Shown here in pieces: positions 48,190 through 57,576 of a DNA stretch of 64,000 nt. Numbering within the stretch: the first letter of the stretch is position 1; each line of letters begins with the position of its first letter. The translations under genes were made by a program, and so were the position numbers. The notes beneath the pieces are model-generated. The model did not search any database. It had not been told where the DNA came from and was given only the letters and a program-made list of their open reading frames with translations. Source of the DNA: Ornithinimicrobium sp. F0845 (GTDB lineage Bacteria; Actinomycetota; Actinomycetes; Actinomycetales; Dermatophilaceae); NCBI RefSeq assembly GCF_023015765.1, contig NZ_JALKAL010000011.1:68693-132692 (forward strand). Direction: 5' to 3'.

Positions 48190-50478
48190 CTAGCCGGTCG
48201 AGCCCGGGTCGCCCGTCTCACCCGGGCCCGCGGTCCCGCCCGGGCCGTCGGTCTCATCCGGCGGCCCCGGCGGGTTGGGGTCGGTGGGCGGCCCCGTCTC
48301 GGTCGGCTCCGGCGGTGAGGTGGTCGTCGGGTCGGGCGGCTCCGTGGTGGTTGGTGGCGCCGGATCGGTGGTGGTCGGCTCCGGTGGCTCCGTGGTCGTC
48401 GGCTCGTCGGTGGTGGGCTCGGCCGTCGTGGTCGTGGTGTCCTCGGTCGTCGGCTCCTCCGTGGTGGGCTCCGCGGTGGTGGGCTGCTGGTCGTCGGTTG
48501 TCGGCTCGACGGTCTGCTCCACCTCGTCCCCGAGACCGACCCGCTCGGGGAACTCCTCGACCGGCTCACCCTCCAGGGCGTTGCGCATGAAGTCACCCCA
48601 GATCCGGGCCGGGTAGGTACCGCCGGTGATCTGGTCGAACTCCCCGATGTCCTGCATCGCGACGGTGCCGTCGCCCTGGTACATCCCGACGGTGCCCGTG
48701 AGTTGGGGGACGAAGCCGTTGAACCAGGCCGACTTGTTGTTCTCGCTCGTCCCCGACTTGCCCGCGGCGGGCCGGCCCAGGTCGCCGGCCGCCGTCCCGG
48801 ATCCGTCCGTGACCACGTGGGTCATTGCCTCGGTGACGTCGGCCGTCACGTCGGCGTCGACGACCCTCGAGACGTCCGTCGTGTGCTCGTAGTCGTAGAC
48901 GCCGTTCTCGCTGGTGACTTCCCTGACCAGGTACGGCTCGGACAGCTCGCCCTGGGCCGCGATCACGGAGTATGCCGTGGACATCTCCAGGACCGTCGGG
49001 GCGGCCGGGCCCAGCACGTTGGACAGCTCGTCGTCCAGGCCGGGGGTGTCCTCGGGCAGCCCGAGCTGTTCGGCCACCTCACGGGTGCGCTCCGGACCGA
49101 TCTCCTCGTTGAGCTGGACGTAGATGGTGTTGACCGAGTGGGCGGTCGCCTCCCGCAGGTCGATCCGGCCGAACTGGCCGTCCCGGAAGTTGCGGACCTC
49201 GTAGGGCTCGTCCTGACCCTCGATGTCGAACTCCATCGGGGAGGGACCGGCGAAGACCGACTCCGTGCTGATCCCGTCCTGGACCGCGGCGATGAGGGTG
49301 AAGATCTTGAAGAGCGACCCGGCCTGCAGGTGGGCATCGGTCGTGGAGTTGAGCTGCTCCTCGCTGTAGTCCGCGCCGCCGTACATCGCGGTGATCGCCC
49401 CGTCGCCGGGGCGGGTCGCCACGAGACCGACCTTCAGGTCGTCCGGCTCCTCCGGCAGGTTGTCCGCCACGGCGGCCTCGGCGGCGTCCTGGTGCTGCTC
49501 GTCGATCGTGGTGACGATCCGCAGACCGCCCCGGTCGATGTCCGCCTCGGCGATGCCGAGCTCGTTCACCAGTTCGTGCCGCACCTGCGTGGCGATGTAG
49601 CCCTCCGTGCCGGTCGTTGCGGTCGTCGGTTGTGGGTCCTTGATCTCCGGGAACTCGACCGTGGCCGCCTCCTCGGCGGAGAGCCAGCCCTCCTCGACCA
49701 TTCCGTTGATGATGTAGTCGACGCGCGCCTCCGCGCGCTCCTGGTTGCCCTCCTGGTATGCCGGGTCGAACAGTGAGGGCGCGTTCGTCACCCCGGTGAG
49801 GAAGGCCCCCTCGGCGACGGTCAGGTCACTGACGTCCTTGCCGAAGTAGGCCTGCGAGGCCGTCTGGATGCCGTAGGCGCCGCGACCGAAGTAGATCGTG
49901 TTGAGGTAGTTCTCCAGGATCTGGTCCTTGGAGAGCTCGCGGTCGATCTTGACGGCGATCAGCACCTCGTTGAACTTCCGGGTCAGCGTCTGCTCGTGCG
50001 AGAGGAAGTAGTTCTTGACGTACTGCTGGGTGATCGTCGAGCCACCCTCGGTGCTGTCGGAGGTGAGGTTGCGCCACAGGGCCCGGCCGGTCCCGGTGAG
50101 CGAGACCCCACGGTTCTCGTAGAACGTGCGGTCCTCGGCGGCGAGCATGGCCTTCTGCACGTGGTCGGGCACCTCGGACAACGGCACCGACTCCCGGTTG
50201 AACCCCCCGGTGAACCGGGCCAGCTCGGTCTCGCCGTCGGCGTAGTAGAGGATCGAGCTCTCGGACGTCGCGAACTCGTTGGGCTGCGGGATCTCGGTGC
50301 GGCTGTAGACGATGGCCAGGGCGACACCACCCAGGACCAGTCCGGCCACGCCCAGGCCGAGCAGGGTGAGCAGCACCTTCTTCAGGCTGGGCCGGCGACG
50401 GCCGCGACGCCCGTCCTTGCGCTGCCTGGAGCGGTGCCCCGCCCGCGTCAGCGGTGCCGAGCGGTCTGCATTGGCCAC
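48190..50478 (-). CDS. class A penicillin-binding protein (transglycosylase/transpeptidase)
   Basis: A 762-residue bifunctional cell-wall synthase. A basic cytoplasmic start is followed by a membrane helix (VLLTLLGLGVAGLVLGGVALAIVY), the GT51 domain (AMLAAEDRTFYENRGVSLTG at about 118; GGSTITQQYVKNYF), and the transpeptidase with SLFK (about 389, nucleophile Ser), SVN (about 446) and KSGTS (about 575). The last 110 residues are a Thr/Pro/Glu-rich tail that probably spans the wall. GTG 50478 follows GAGGAGG; the frame opens further to 50691 without a better start. The synteny with GT87, PadR and ino1 matches ponA1 of mycobacteria. Confidence 0.95.
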   Translation of the reverse strand: MANADRSAPLTRAGHRSRQRKDGRRGRRRPSLKKVLLTLLGLGVAGLVLGGVALAIVYSRTEIPQPNEFATSESSILYYADGETELARFTGGFNRESVPLSEVPDHVQKAMLAAEDRTFYENRGVSLTGTGRALWRNLTSDSTEGGSTITQQYVKNYFLSHEQTLTRKFNEVLIAVKIDRELSKDQILENYLNTIYFGRGAYGIQTASQAYFGKDVSDLTVAEGAFLTGVTNAPSLFDPAYQEGNQERAEARVDYIINGMVEEGWLSAEEAATVEFPEIKDPQPTTATTGTEGYIATQVRHELVNELGIAEADIDRGGLRIVTTIDEQHQDAAEAAVADNLPEEPDDLKVGLVATRPGDGAITAMYGGADYSEEQLNSTTDAHLQAGSLFKIFTLIAAVQDGISTESVFAGPSPMEFDIEGQDEPYEVRNFRDGQFGRIDLREATAHSVNTIYVQLNEEIGPERTREVAEQLGLPEDTPGLDDELSNVLGPAAPTVLEMSTAYSVIAAQGELSEPYLVREVTSENGVYDYEHTTDVSRVVDADVTADVTEAMTHVVTDGSGTAAGDLGRPAAGKSGTSENNKSAWFNGFVPQLTGTVGMYQGDGTVAMQDIGEFDQITGGTYPARIWGDFMRNALEGEPVEEFPERVGLGDEVEQTVEPTTDDQQPTTAEPTTEEPTTEDTTTTTAEPTTDEPTTTEPPEPTTTDPAPPTTTEPPDPTTTSPPEPTETGPPTDPNPPGPPDETDGPGGTAGPGETGDPGSTG

Positions 50479-50570
50479 TGGTGGCCCTCCTCGTTCGTGC
50501 CGTCGATCCATAGTGCACCCCGTGGCGCGGGGTCGGCGGTTCCCGCGCAGGGCACCGCAAAGTTGCCGTA

Positions 50571-50593
50571 CGATATATCGGGTCGATATATCG
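50571..50593 (+). promoter_or_regulatory. double palindrome upstream of padR
   Basis: The 10-bp palindrome CGATATATCG occurs twice (50571-50580 and 50584-50593), starting 13 bp apart and 64 bp before padR. It is strikingly A/T-rich for this genome and lies between the divergent PBP and padR genes. PadR repressors bind such palindromes and often control their own operon, so this is a likely PadR operator for padR-ino1 and perhaps the PBP gene. Confidence 0.65.
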
Positions 50594-50656
50594 ACGCGGA
50601 CATCGTGACATCCCGGCTCGGCTCCCGCCGAGCAGGCCAGCAGCGAGAGGAGTGGC

Positions 50657-51220
50657 ATGACCCGGCGTTCTGAGATGCTCGAGCTCGCCATCCTCGGTCT
50701 GCTGCACGACTCGCCGATGCACGGCTACGAACTGCGCAAGCAGGTGCACCGGGTGCTGGGCACGGTGCGTGCCATGTCCTACGGCACGTTGTACCCGCGA
50801 CTGAGGCTGCTGGTGGAACGCGGCCTCATCATCGAGGCCAACGCTTCGGCAACGGGCCGTAGGGGCCGCATCACCTACGCCGTAACGTCTGCCGGCCAGG
50901 AACGGTTCCAGTCGCTGCTGACGGGGGCCGGGCCCAACGCGTGGGAGGACGACGCCTTCGACGTGCACTTCGCCTTTTTCAGCCGCGCCGACCGCGCGGT
51001 GCGGTTGCGAATCCTGGAGGGCCGACGTGCCCGCCTGGAGGAGCGACTGGCGATGTTCCGCGCCAACGGACCTGCCGAGGGCGCCATGATGGATGGCTAT
51101 GCCGCCGAGCTTCACCGCCACGGCCTGGAGTCCGCCGAACGTGATGTGCGGTGGTTGACCGGGCTGATCGAAACCGAGCGCAGCGCGGGCCGCCGCGGTG
51201 TCGCGCAACACGAGGAGTAA
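50657..51220 (+). CDS. PadR-family transcriptional regulator
   Basis: A 187-residue protein with the winged-helix [51 protein letters not shown] and a helical C-terminal dimerisation domain ([28 protein letters not shown]...). The pairing of this PadR with inositol-phosphate synthase is conserved in Actinomycetota (Rv0047c-Rv0046c), and only four bases separate the genes. It likely represses ino1; the inducer is unknown. Confidence 0.92.
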   Translation: MTRRSEMLELAILGLLHDSPMHGYELRKQVHRVLGTVRAMSYGTLYPRLRLLVERGLIIEANASATGRRGRITYAVTSAGQERFQSLLTGAGPNAWEDDAFDVHFAFFSRADRAVRLRILEGRRARLEERLAMFRANGPAEGAMMDGYAAELHRHGLESAERDVRWLTGLIETERSAGRRGVAQHEE

Positions 51221-51224
51221 CACT

Positions 51225-52304
51225 ATGGGATCAGTTCGAGTCGCCATCGTGGGAGTCGGCAACTGCGCTAGCTCACTGGTGCAGGGTGTCGAGTACTACC
51301 GCGGTGCCGACGCCACGGCGAGCGTGCCGGGCCTGATGCACGTGCAGTTCGGGCCGTACCACGTGGGTGACGTCCAGTTCGTCGCCGCGTTCGACGTGGA
51401 CGCCAAGAAGGTCGGCTTCGACCTGGCGGAGGCCATCGTCGCGAGCGAGAACAACACCATCAAGATCGCGGACGTGCCGCCGACCGGTGTCATGGTCCAG
51501 CGTGGCCCGACCCTGGACGGCATCGGCCGCTACTACAGCGAGACCATCGAGGAGTCCGACGCCGAGCCGGTCAACGTGGTCCAGGCCCTCAAGGACGCCG
51601 AGGTCGACGTCCTGGTGTCCTACCTCCCGGTGGGCTCGGAGGAGGCGGACAAGTTCTACGCCCAGTGCGCGATCGACGCCGGGGTGGGCTTCGTCAACGC
51701 CCTCCCCGTCTTCATCGCCTCCGACCCCGAGTGGGCGGCCAAGTTCACCGACGCCGGTGTCCCGATCGTCGGCGACGACATCAAGTCCCAGGTGGGGGCC
51801 ACCATCACCCACCGCGTCATGGCACGTCTCTTCGAGGAGCGTGGCGTCGTCCTGGACCGCACCTACCAGCTCAACGTGGGCGGCAACATGGACTTCAAGA
51901 ACATGCTCGAGCGGGACCGCCTCGAGTCCAAGAAGGTCTCCAAGACCCAGGCCGTCACCTCCAACGTGAGCCACGACCTCGGTGCGCGCAACGTGCACAT
52001 CGGACCGTCCGACTACGTGCAGTGGCTCGACGACCGCAAGTGGGCCTACGTCCGCCTCGAGGGCCGTGCCTTCGGCGACGTGCCCCTGAACCTCGAGTAC
52101 AAGCTCGAGGTCTGGGACTCCCCGAACTCGGCGGGCATCATCATCGACGCGCTGCGGGCGGCGAAGATCGCCATGGACCGCGGCGTCGGCGGGCCGATCA
52201 CCTCCGCCTCGGCCTACCTGATGAAGTCCCCGCCGCAGCAGATGCCGGACGACCAGGGCCGCGCCCAGGTCGAGGCGTTCATCCGCGGCGAGGTGGAGCG
52301 CTGA
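51225..52304 (+). CDS. ino1: inositol-3-phosphate synthase
   Basis: A 359-residue NAD-dependent enzyme converting glucose-6-phosphate to inositol-3-phosphate, the first step to phosphatidylinositol and mycothiol. The NAD motif [51 protein letters not shown], the metal and substrate region [15 protein letters not shown] and [12 protein letters not shown] are visible. This is the short prokaryotic type. ATG 51225 follows GAGGAG. Confidence 0.97.
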   Translation: MGSVRVAIVGVGNCASSLVQGVEYYRGADATASVPGLMHVQFGPYHVGDVQFVAAFDVDAKKVGFDLAEAIVASENNTIKIADVPPTGVMVQRGPTLDGIGRYYSETIEESDAEPVNVVQALKDAEVDVLVSYLPVGSEEADKFYAQCAIDAGVGFVNALPVFIASDPEWAAKFTDAGVPIVGDDIKSQVGATITHRVMARLFEERGVVLDRTYQLNVGGNMDFKNMLERDRLESKKVSKTQAVTSNVSHDLGARNVHIGPSDYVQWLDDRKWAYVRLEGRAFGDVPLNLEYKLEVWDSPNSAGIIIDALRAAKIAMDRGVGGPITSASAYLMKSPPQQMPDDQGRAQVEAFIRGEVER

Positions 52305-52358
52305 CGCTCAAGGAGCGAGACGCTACGAGGCCCGTTGGGGGCTGGACCCTGCCCGAGC

Positions 52359-53189
52359 CTAGGTGATCGCACCTGCCCGCACGGCATGCACGGTCTCGAC
52401 GGCGGCGAACGGTCGTAGGCCGTGCCGGGCCCAGGCGCGCTGCACGCGGATGTTGTGCGACTGCGTGGAGATGACCACATCCCGCCGCCCGCGGGCGCCA
52501 GCGACCTGGGCGACTCCGGCCAGGAGGGTGCCGTAACGGCCCTGCCCCTGCGCGGCGGTGGTCAGGCCGGCGAGGAGCACCTCGACGTGGGCGTCTGGCG
52601 CCTCGCTGTCCAGCAGCGTGGCCAGCCCCACCACTCGGCCGTCCAGCACGAGGACCAGGGCGTCGTCGGGGTTGGACAGTGCCGATCGCCGGGCCCACTC
52701 CTGGTAGCCCTCCAGGGCCGCCTCCCGGTCCAGCAGTGGGTTGGCGGCATAGTGGTTGCCGTAGCCGGAGAAGGAGTCGGCGACGACCGCATCGACCACC
52801 GCCACCCGGTCAGCCTCGTCGGTCACCCGGGACAGGGTCTCGACCTTGAGGCCCGCGGCGGGTGGCGGCCCACTGACCTCGCTGGCTGCGGCTGACCAGT
52901 ACGTCAGCGAGCCGGCCGCGAGGACCTGGCGACCGGAGCGGGCCACCGCGGCCGCCAGGACAAGTGACTCGGCAGGGTAGCGGACCACGACCACCTCGGC
53001 CGGGTCGGTTCGCAGCAGGTCGGTGACCTCCCGCGCGACCGACTCCATGAGCCCATCGCCTGTGATGGGCCCGCCCGGGCGCGCGTCCCACCCCACGGTG
53101 AGGCGCGACATGCCGACGCCGAACCGAGCGGACTCGGCGGGGCTGTCCGTCAGGGTGACCCCGCTGCCCAGCAGCCCGTCCCAGCTCAC
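52359..53189 (-). CDS. WecD-like GNAT acetyltransferase
   Basis: A 276-residue protein. The C-terminal half is a GNAT fold (LVLDGRVVGLATLLDSEAPDAHVEVLLAGLTTAAQGQGRYGTLLAGVAQVAGARGRRDVVISTQSHNIRVQRAWARHGLRP), with the acetyl-CoA loop QGQGRYG. GTG 53189 overlaps the aminotransferase stop. In enterobacteria WecE (aminotransferase) and WecD act in turn to make dTDP-Fuc4NAc; the pair here fits that, though the sugar cannot be proven from sequence. Confidence 0.82.
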   Translation of the reverse strand: MSWDGLLGSGVTLTDSPAESARFGVGMSRLTVGWDARPGGPITGDGLMESVAREVTDLLRTDPAEVVVVRYPAESLVLAAAVARSGRQVLAAGSLTYWSAAASEVSGPPPAAGLKVETLSRVTDEADRVAVVDAVVADSFSGYGNHYAANPLLDREAALEGYQEWARRSALSNPDDALVLVLDGRVVGLATLLDSEAPDAHVEVLLAGLTTAAQGQGRYGTLLAGVAQVAGARGRRDVVISTQSHNIRVQRAWARHGLRPFAAVETVHAVRAGAIT

Positions 53190-54361
53190 GAGGCCGAGGC
53201 TCCGGGGTAGGAGGCGGAGGCTCCTGGGTAGGACGTGACCGCGGCGACGATCCGGTCCAGGTCCGGTTCCGTGAGGTCGGGCCACAGCGGTAGGCGCACC
53301 AACCGGCTGGCGACGTCTGCGGTGACCGAGCACGGGACCGGGGTGCGACCCAGCCGTTGACCAGCGGGGCTGCTGTCCAGTGGCTGGTAGTGGAAGGTGC
53401 CGATGACACCGCGCTCCTTGAGATGACCCAGCAGGCCCACCTGCCCCGCGTGGTCGGGCATCAGCAGGTAGAAGACATGCGCCGGGTGCTCCACGTCGTC
53501 GGGCACCTGCATCAAGCTCGCCCCCGTCTGCCGTGCCCAGTCCGTCAGGTCACGGGCATAGCGCTCCCACACCGCCATTCGGCCGGCCTGGATCTGCTCG
53601 AAACTCTCCAGCTGGGCCAGGAGCAGCGCGGCGAGGAGGTCGCTGGGCAGATAGCTGGAGCCGGCGTCCACCCAGGTGTACTTGTCCACCTGCCCGCGCA
53701 GGAACATGCCGCGGTTGGTGCCCTTCTCGCGGATGATCTCCGCGCGCTCGGCGAAGCGTTGGACGTCGTTGATCAGGAGCGCTCCGCCCTCGCCACAGTG
53801 GACGTTCTTGGTGTCGTGGAAGCTCTGCGTTGCCAGCGCGCCGAAGGTGCCGAGCGACCGGCCGCGCCATCGGGCCCCCAACCCGTGCGCGTTGTCCTCG
53901 ACCAGCACCAGTCCATGGCGGTCGCAGAGGGCCGTCAACTCGTCGAGGCGGTGGCCTACGCCGCCGTAGTGGACCGTGTACAGGGCGCGGGTGCGCTCGG
54001 TCACAGCCGCCGCGGCGAGGTCGACGTCGAGACACAGGGTCCGGGGATCGATGTCGACGAAGACCGGCGTGGCGCCGCGAATCGCGATGGCCGCAGCCGT
54101 CGAGGAGAAGGTGAAGCTCGGCACGATCACCTCGTCACCCGGGCCGAGGTCCAGCAGCACCCCAGCGAGCTCCAGGGCGTGGGTGCACGAGGTGGTCAGA
54201 AGTGCCCGCGGAGCCTCGGTGATGGCCTGCAACAACTCGCTCGCCGCCGTCGTGAAAGGACCGTCGCCGTGAACGTGCCCTGAGGCGAGGACCTCGGAGA
54301 TGTATCTCTCCTGATCCGGTGCGCGGAAGGGACGGCTGAAGACGAGGACGGGCCCGGACAT
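53186..54361 (-). CDS. DegT/DnrJ/EryC1 sugar aminotransferase (WecE-like)
   Basis: A 391-residue PLP enzyme transferring an amino group to a keto-sugar nucleotide, probably dTDP-4-keto-6-deoxyglucose. The PLP lysine is Lys185 in FHDTKNVHCGEGGALL; TTSCTHALELAGVLLDLGPGDEVIVPSFTFSST and VFVDIDPRTLCLD are typical of WecE. The C-terminus ends in a doubled SYPGASA heptapeptide from a 21-bp tandem duplication. I chose ATG 54361; ATG 54379 is an alternative. Neither has a clear ribosome binding site. It is divergent from gtrA. Confidence 0.9.
   Translation of the reverse strand: MSGPVLVFSRPFRAPDQERYISEVLASGHVHGDGPFTTAASELLQAITEAPRALLTTSCTHALELAGVLLDLGPGDEVIVPSFTFSSTAAAIAIRGATPVFVDIDPRTLCLDVDLAAAAVTERTRALYTVHYGGVGHRLDELTALCDRHGLVLVEDNAHGLGARWRGRSLGTFGALATQSFHDTKNVHCGEGGALLINDVQRFAERAEIIREKGTNRGMFLRGQVDKYTWVDAGSSYLPSDLLAALLLAQLESFEQIQAGRMAVWERYARDLTDWARQTGASLMQVPDDVEHPAHVFYLLMPDHAGQVGLLGHLKERGVIGTFHYQPLDSSPAGQRLGRTPVPCSVTADVASRLVRLPLWPDLTEPDLDRIVAAVTSYPGASASYPGASAS
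53196..53237 (-). repeat. 21-bp tandem duplication at the aminotransferase C-terminus
   Basis: Two adjacent 21-bp units (53196-53216, 53217-53237) with a few mismatches encode SYPGASA twice, ending the protein with SYPGASASYPGASAS just before the GTGA overlap with the acetyltransferase gene. Confidence 0.8.
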
Positions 54362-54408
54362 GACGCGAGCATGACACATCACAAGGAGGCCCCTCGTATC
54401 CTTGGGCG

Positions 54409-54879
54409 GTGCCCGATACTGACGCGTCGACGAGCCGTCCGGACATCTGGTCGCGCGTGGGGCGGGTGCTTCCCGCACCGCTGGACAGGTGGGTCGCCAT
54501 CGAGCAGGTGCGCTATCTCATCGTGGCAGGCACCACGTCGGTGTTCTATCTGTCGCTGGTCGCGGGCGGGCTGGCGCTGGGCTGGCACTACATGGTCGCG
54601 ATCGCCGTGGCCCAGATGATCACGATCGCTGGAGCCTTCCCCGCATACCGCGTGCTGGTCTTTGAGTCCGGCGGGGCGTGGCGGGGGGATCTCGTGCGTT
54701 TCCTGTCGGTGTGGTCCTCGGGGATGATCGCGGGTCTCGTGGCTACGCCGCTGCTCGTCGAGCTGCTCGGCATGCCGCCCCTCATCGCGCAGCTGGTGGC
54801 GATCGTGGTGGTCGCCGTGGGCAGCTACCTCGGCCATCGCTACTTCTCGTTCCGGCATCGCGGAGAGGCAGGGGCATGA
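54409..54879 (+). CDS. GtrA family membrane protein
   Basis: A 156-residue protein with four helices (IEQVRYLIVAGTTSVFYLSLVAGGLAL, HYMVAIAVAQMITIAGAFPAYRVLVF, FLSVWSSGMIAGLVATPLLVELLG, LIAQLVAIVVVAVGSYLGHRYFSFRHR) typical of GtrA. GtrA proteins are thought to flip polyprenyl-phosphate sugars. GTG 54409 follows a TATCCT -10-like hexamer by ten bases and no ribosome site, suggesting a leaderless start. The GT2 gene follows seven bases later, so they act together. Confidence 0.9.
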   Translation: MPDTDASTSRPDIWSRVGRVLPAPLDRWVAIEQVRYLIVAGTTSVFYLSLVAGGLALGWHYMVAIAVAQMITIAGAFPAYRVLVFESGGAWRGDLVRFLSVWSSGMIAGLVATPLLVELLGMPPLIAQLVAIVVVAVGSYLGHRYFSFRHRGEAGA

Positions 54880-54886
54880 TGGGCCG

Positions 54887-55939
54887 GTGAACGTCTCCGT
54901 CGTCATCCCTTGCTACGCCTCCGAACGCACCCTTCCGGACCTGGTCGCCGGCCTGCACGACGCGCTCGGCGGTCCCGCACACCAGCAGGTCGAGGACTAC
55001 GAGGTCATCCTGGTCGTGGACGGCAGCCCGGACGCCACGTTTGCCGTGGCGCGCGAGTTGGAGCGCGAGTCACCGCGAGTTCGGGCCCTGATGCTGCACC
55101 GCAACTACGGCCAGCACAACGCGTTGCTCGCCGGGATACTGCGCGCACGGTATGAGGTCGTCGTGACGATGGACGACGACCTGCAGCACCGGCCGACCGA
55201 GGTGCACAAGTTGCTCGCACCCCTGGCGGACCCGCTGGTGGACCTCGTCTACGGCGTGCCAGTCGTCGAGGAGCACGGCTTTTGGCGGTCCCTGGCATCC
55301 CGTAGCGTCAAGGCCGGACTTGCCCTGGCCGACGTACCCAACGCCAACGATGTGAGCGCGTTCCGGGCCTTCCGCACGCAGCTACGCTCCGGCTTCGGCC
55401 ACGCTGCCGATGCCTTCGTATCGATCGATGTCGTGCTGTCCTGGACAACCCTTGGTGTGCGCCGCGTGGACGTGGAGATGGATGAGCGCACCATCGGTCA
55501 GTCCAACTATGGCTTTCGCCGCCTGATCCGGCACACCCTCAACATGGTCACCGGTTACGGCACCGTGCCGCTCCGTCTGGTGACCTGGCTCGGGATCGCC
55601 TGCTTCATCCTCGGGATGGGGCTGCTGGCCTTCACCCTGTGGGGCTTCGTAGTGGGGCGCACGACCGTCACCGGGTTCACCACCCTTGCCTCGATGATCG
55701 CTCTCTTCTCGGGCGCGCAGATGCTCTCGGTCGGCATCCTCGGGGAGTATGTCGGACGGCTGCACTTCCGCAGCATGCACAAGCCGACCTTCCTCGTGCG
55801 GGTCGACGGCGAGCCGGGTCGTGTGGACGACCCGCGACGCGCCGGCCACGTTGACAGCTCCGGAGGGCAGCCACCGGACGTGGTGGCGGAGGCACTGAAC
55901 CTGCGGCATCACCCGGACGATGGCTCTTCGCTGCAGTAG
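54887..55939 (+). CDS. GT2 polyprenyl-phosphate glycosyltransferase (GtrB/ArnC-like)
   Basis: A 350-residue enzyme. GT-A domain: MNVSVVIPCYASERTLPDLV, ILVVDGSPDATF and the DXD motif TMDDDLQHRP; then two membrane helices (LVTWLGIACFILGMGLLAFTLWGFVVG and TTLASMIALFSGAQMLSVGILGEYVGR). It likely makes undecaprenyl-phosphate sugar from a nucleotide sugar on the cytoplasmic face, to be flipped by GtrA. The context suggests the sugar is the aminosugar made by the divergent WecE/WecD-like pair. The end overlaps the convergent gene by 31 bp. Confidence 0.9.
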   Translation: MNVSVVIPCYASERTLPDLVAGLHDALGGPAHQQVEDYEVILVVDGSPDATFAVARELERESPRVRALMLHRNYGQHNALLAGILRARYEVVVTMDDDLQHRPTEVHKLLAPLADPLVDLVYGVPVVEEHGFWRSLASRSVKAGLALADVPNANDVSAFRAFRTQLRSGFGHAADAFVSIDVVLSWTTLGVRRVDVEMDERTIGQSNYGFRRLIRHTLNMVTGYGTVPLRLVTWLGIACFILGMGLLAFTLWGFVVGRTTVTGFTTLASMIALFSGAQMLSVGILGEYVGRLHFRSMHKPTFLVRVDGEPGRVDDPRRAGHVDSSGGQPPDVVAEALNLRHHPDDGSSLQ

Positions 55940-57576
55940 GGGCCGCCGTGGTAGTGCTGGTAGAACGACTCCGCCGCAGCGGGCAGTCGATCGCGGACTG
56001 ACCTGGTCACGGTTTCGCGAACCTCGCGCAGGGTGTCGCACCGGCGCTCATTCCCGCGTGCGGACGGGTCACCCAGGACCACCTCCCGGTGCACTGCGGC
56101 CACCGCTACATGGCCTTCCGCGACGTGCGAGGCGCGCAGGGCGGGATAGTTGGCGGCCACGGAGGTCGCGGCCAGGAGCGCGACGATCAATCCCGCCGCG
56201 ACCGTCGGGAGCAGGCTCGCGCGGCGGAGGGACAGCGCGGCGACGACCATGGCCGCAGTGAAGGCCAGCATGGTCCACGTGACCATGGTGCTGCGGTAGG
56301 GAGTCCCGATCGTTGGCACCAGATCGTGGGAAGCGCCCGAGAGTGCCATGATCAGTGCCGTCCCGAGCGCGGCGGCCGCCGGGACGAGCCCGGCGAGCAG
56401 GAGCAGCCGCGTCTCGCCGCGCCGCTGCGGCAGGTCGACCGCGGCGTGGCCGAACTCTCGGACCAGGAGCAGCAGCGCGCCCGCTGTGCCGACGGCGATC
56501 AGACCCGACGTGAGGGTCATCCACCCTGGCATCTGATGGGCCATCCCCTGGTCGGTCAGGTCACTCAACAGCTCCGTGCGGGAGGTGCCCGGGATCGATG
56601 ACAGGAGGTTGCGCGTCGCCGTCGTGAGAGTCCGCGAGCTCAGCTCCAGCTGGGCGGGCTCGTAGCACCGGTTCCGAGAGCAGTGGTCGGCAATCCACAC
56701 TTGAAGAGCGCCGAAGGTGACCAGGAAGCTGACCGCGAACGCCCCGCCGACCCAGAGCTTGGCGCGCCGGGCCCTGGCGGCGGTTTGGTCCTCTCCCTCC
56801 AGGCGGTCCTCGTCCCCGACCCCCACGTCGCCGGTGGCCCCACCCCGGCCGGTCAGGGGCTGCTGCAGGACGGCGACCAGGACGAGCGGCACCGCCACGT
56901 AGTAGAGCTCGTAGCTGATGTTGAGGAAGAGCCCCAGCAGCACGGCCAGCACGACACCCACCACGGTGCACCATCCGCCGCGGCGCGCGGCAAGCCGGGT
57001 CAGCCAGACGATCAGTGCGACACTGCCGAGGATCACGATCACGGCACCCCACGTGAGCACGGCGTAGGCCGTCCAGCCGTTGCGCGCCTGGTGGTGCGCC
57101 TGGGCGCCGGCCGCTGTCAGCGCAGCCATCATGAGCACCACCGCGCCGACAGTGCGCCAGGACAACCGGCCGAGAGAGCCGTCGGACCGGCGGTATCGCA
57201 GAACCCGCAGGAAGGCGAGCGCCGTGAGCAGGATCAGCAGGAAGAGCACGACCTTGAGGATCGCCTGACCCGCGACGATCGAGGTCGAGGACCAGACGGC
57301 GAGGTCGGTCACGAGCAACATCGACAGTGACCGCATGATGAAGGCTGCGACGCTGATCCGCCCGGAGTCCGCGGCCTGGGGCACGTTCGTCACATGCTGC
57401 GTGACGACTCCCAGGTAGGAGCCGTCGGTGAGACCGGCTGCGTTCAGGTACCAGTAGCGGTCGTCGGCGGCGATCGGGTTGGTCAGGACGGGCCAGAGCA
57501 TCACGAGGATGCCCACGGTCAGCACGACGGTCGTGACGACGACGAGGGGCGCGCGGGTCGAACGTTCGGGAAGCAT
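55909..57576 (-). CDS. multispanning membrane protein, possible GT-C glycosyltransferase
   Basis: A 555-residue protein with about eleven hydrophobic helices. The first extracytoplasmic loop (NPIAADDRYWYLNAAG) contains an Asp pair as in GT-C catalytic loops. A hydrophilic segment around residues 250-275 (GDVGVGDEDRLEGEDQTAARARRAK) is cytoplasmic. It has the size and topology of the third, sugar-adding component of Gtr-type modification systems (GtrC-like), but I see no family motif. Its 3' end overlaps the GT2 gene on the opposite strand. Call is from context. Confidence 0.6.
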   Translation of the reverse strand: MLPERSTRAPLVVVTTVVLTVGILVMLWPVLTNPIAADDRYWYLNAAGLTDGSYLGVVTQHVTNVPQAADSGRISVAAFIMRSLSMLLVTDLAVWSSTSIVAGQAILKVVLFLLILLTALAFLRVLRYRRSDGSLGRLSWRTVGAVVLMMAALTAAGAQAHHQARNGWTAYAVLTWGAVIVILGSVALIVWLTRLAARRGGWCTVVGVVLAVLLGLFLNISYELYYVAVPLVLVAVLQQPLTGRGGATGDVGVGDEDRLEGEDQTAARARRAKLWVGGAFAVSFLVTFGALQVWIADHCSRNRCYEPAQLELSSRTLTTATRNLLSSIPGTSRTELLSDLTDQGMAHQMPGWMTLTSGLIAVGTAGALLLLVREFGHAAVDLPQRRGETRLLLLAGLVPAAAALGTALIMALSGASHDLVPTIGTPYRSTMVTWTMLAFTAAMVVAALSLRRASLLPTVAAGLIVALLAATSVAANYPALRASHVAEGHVAVAAVHREVVLGDPSARGNERRCDTLREVRETVTRSVRDRLPAAAESFYQHYHGGPYCSEEPSSG

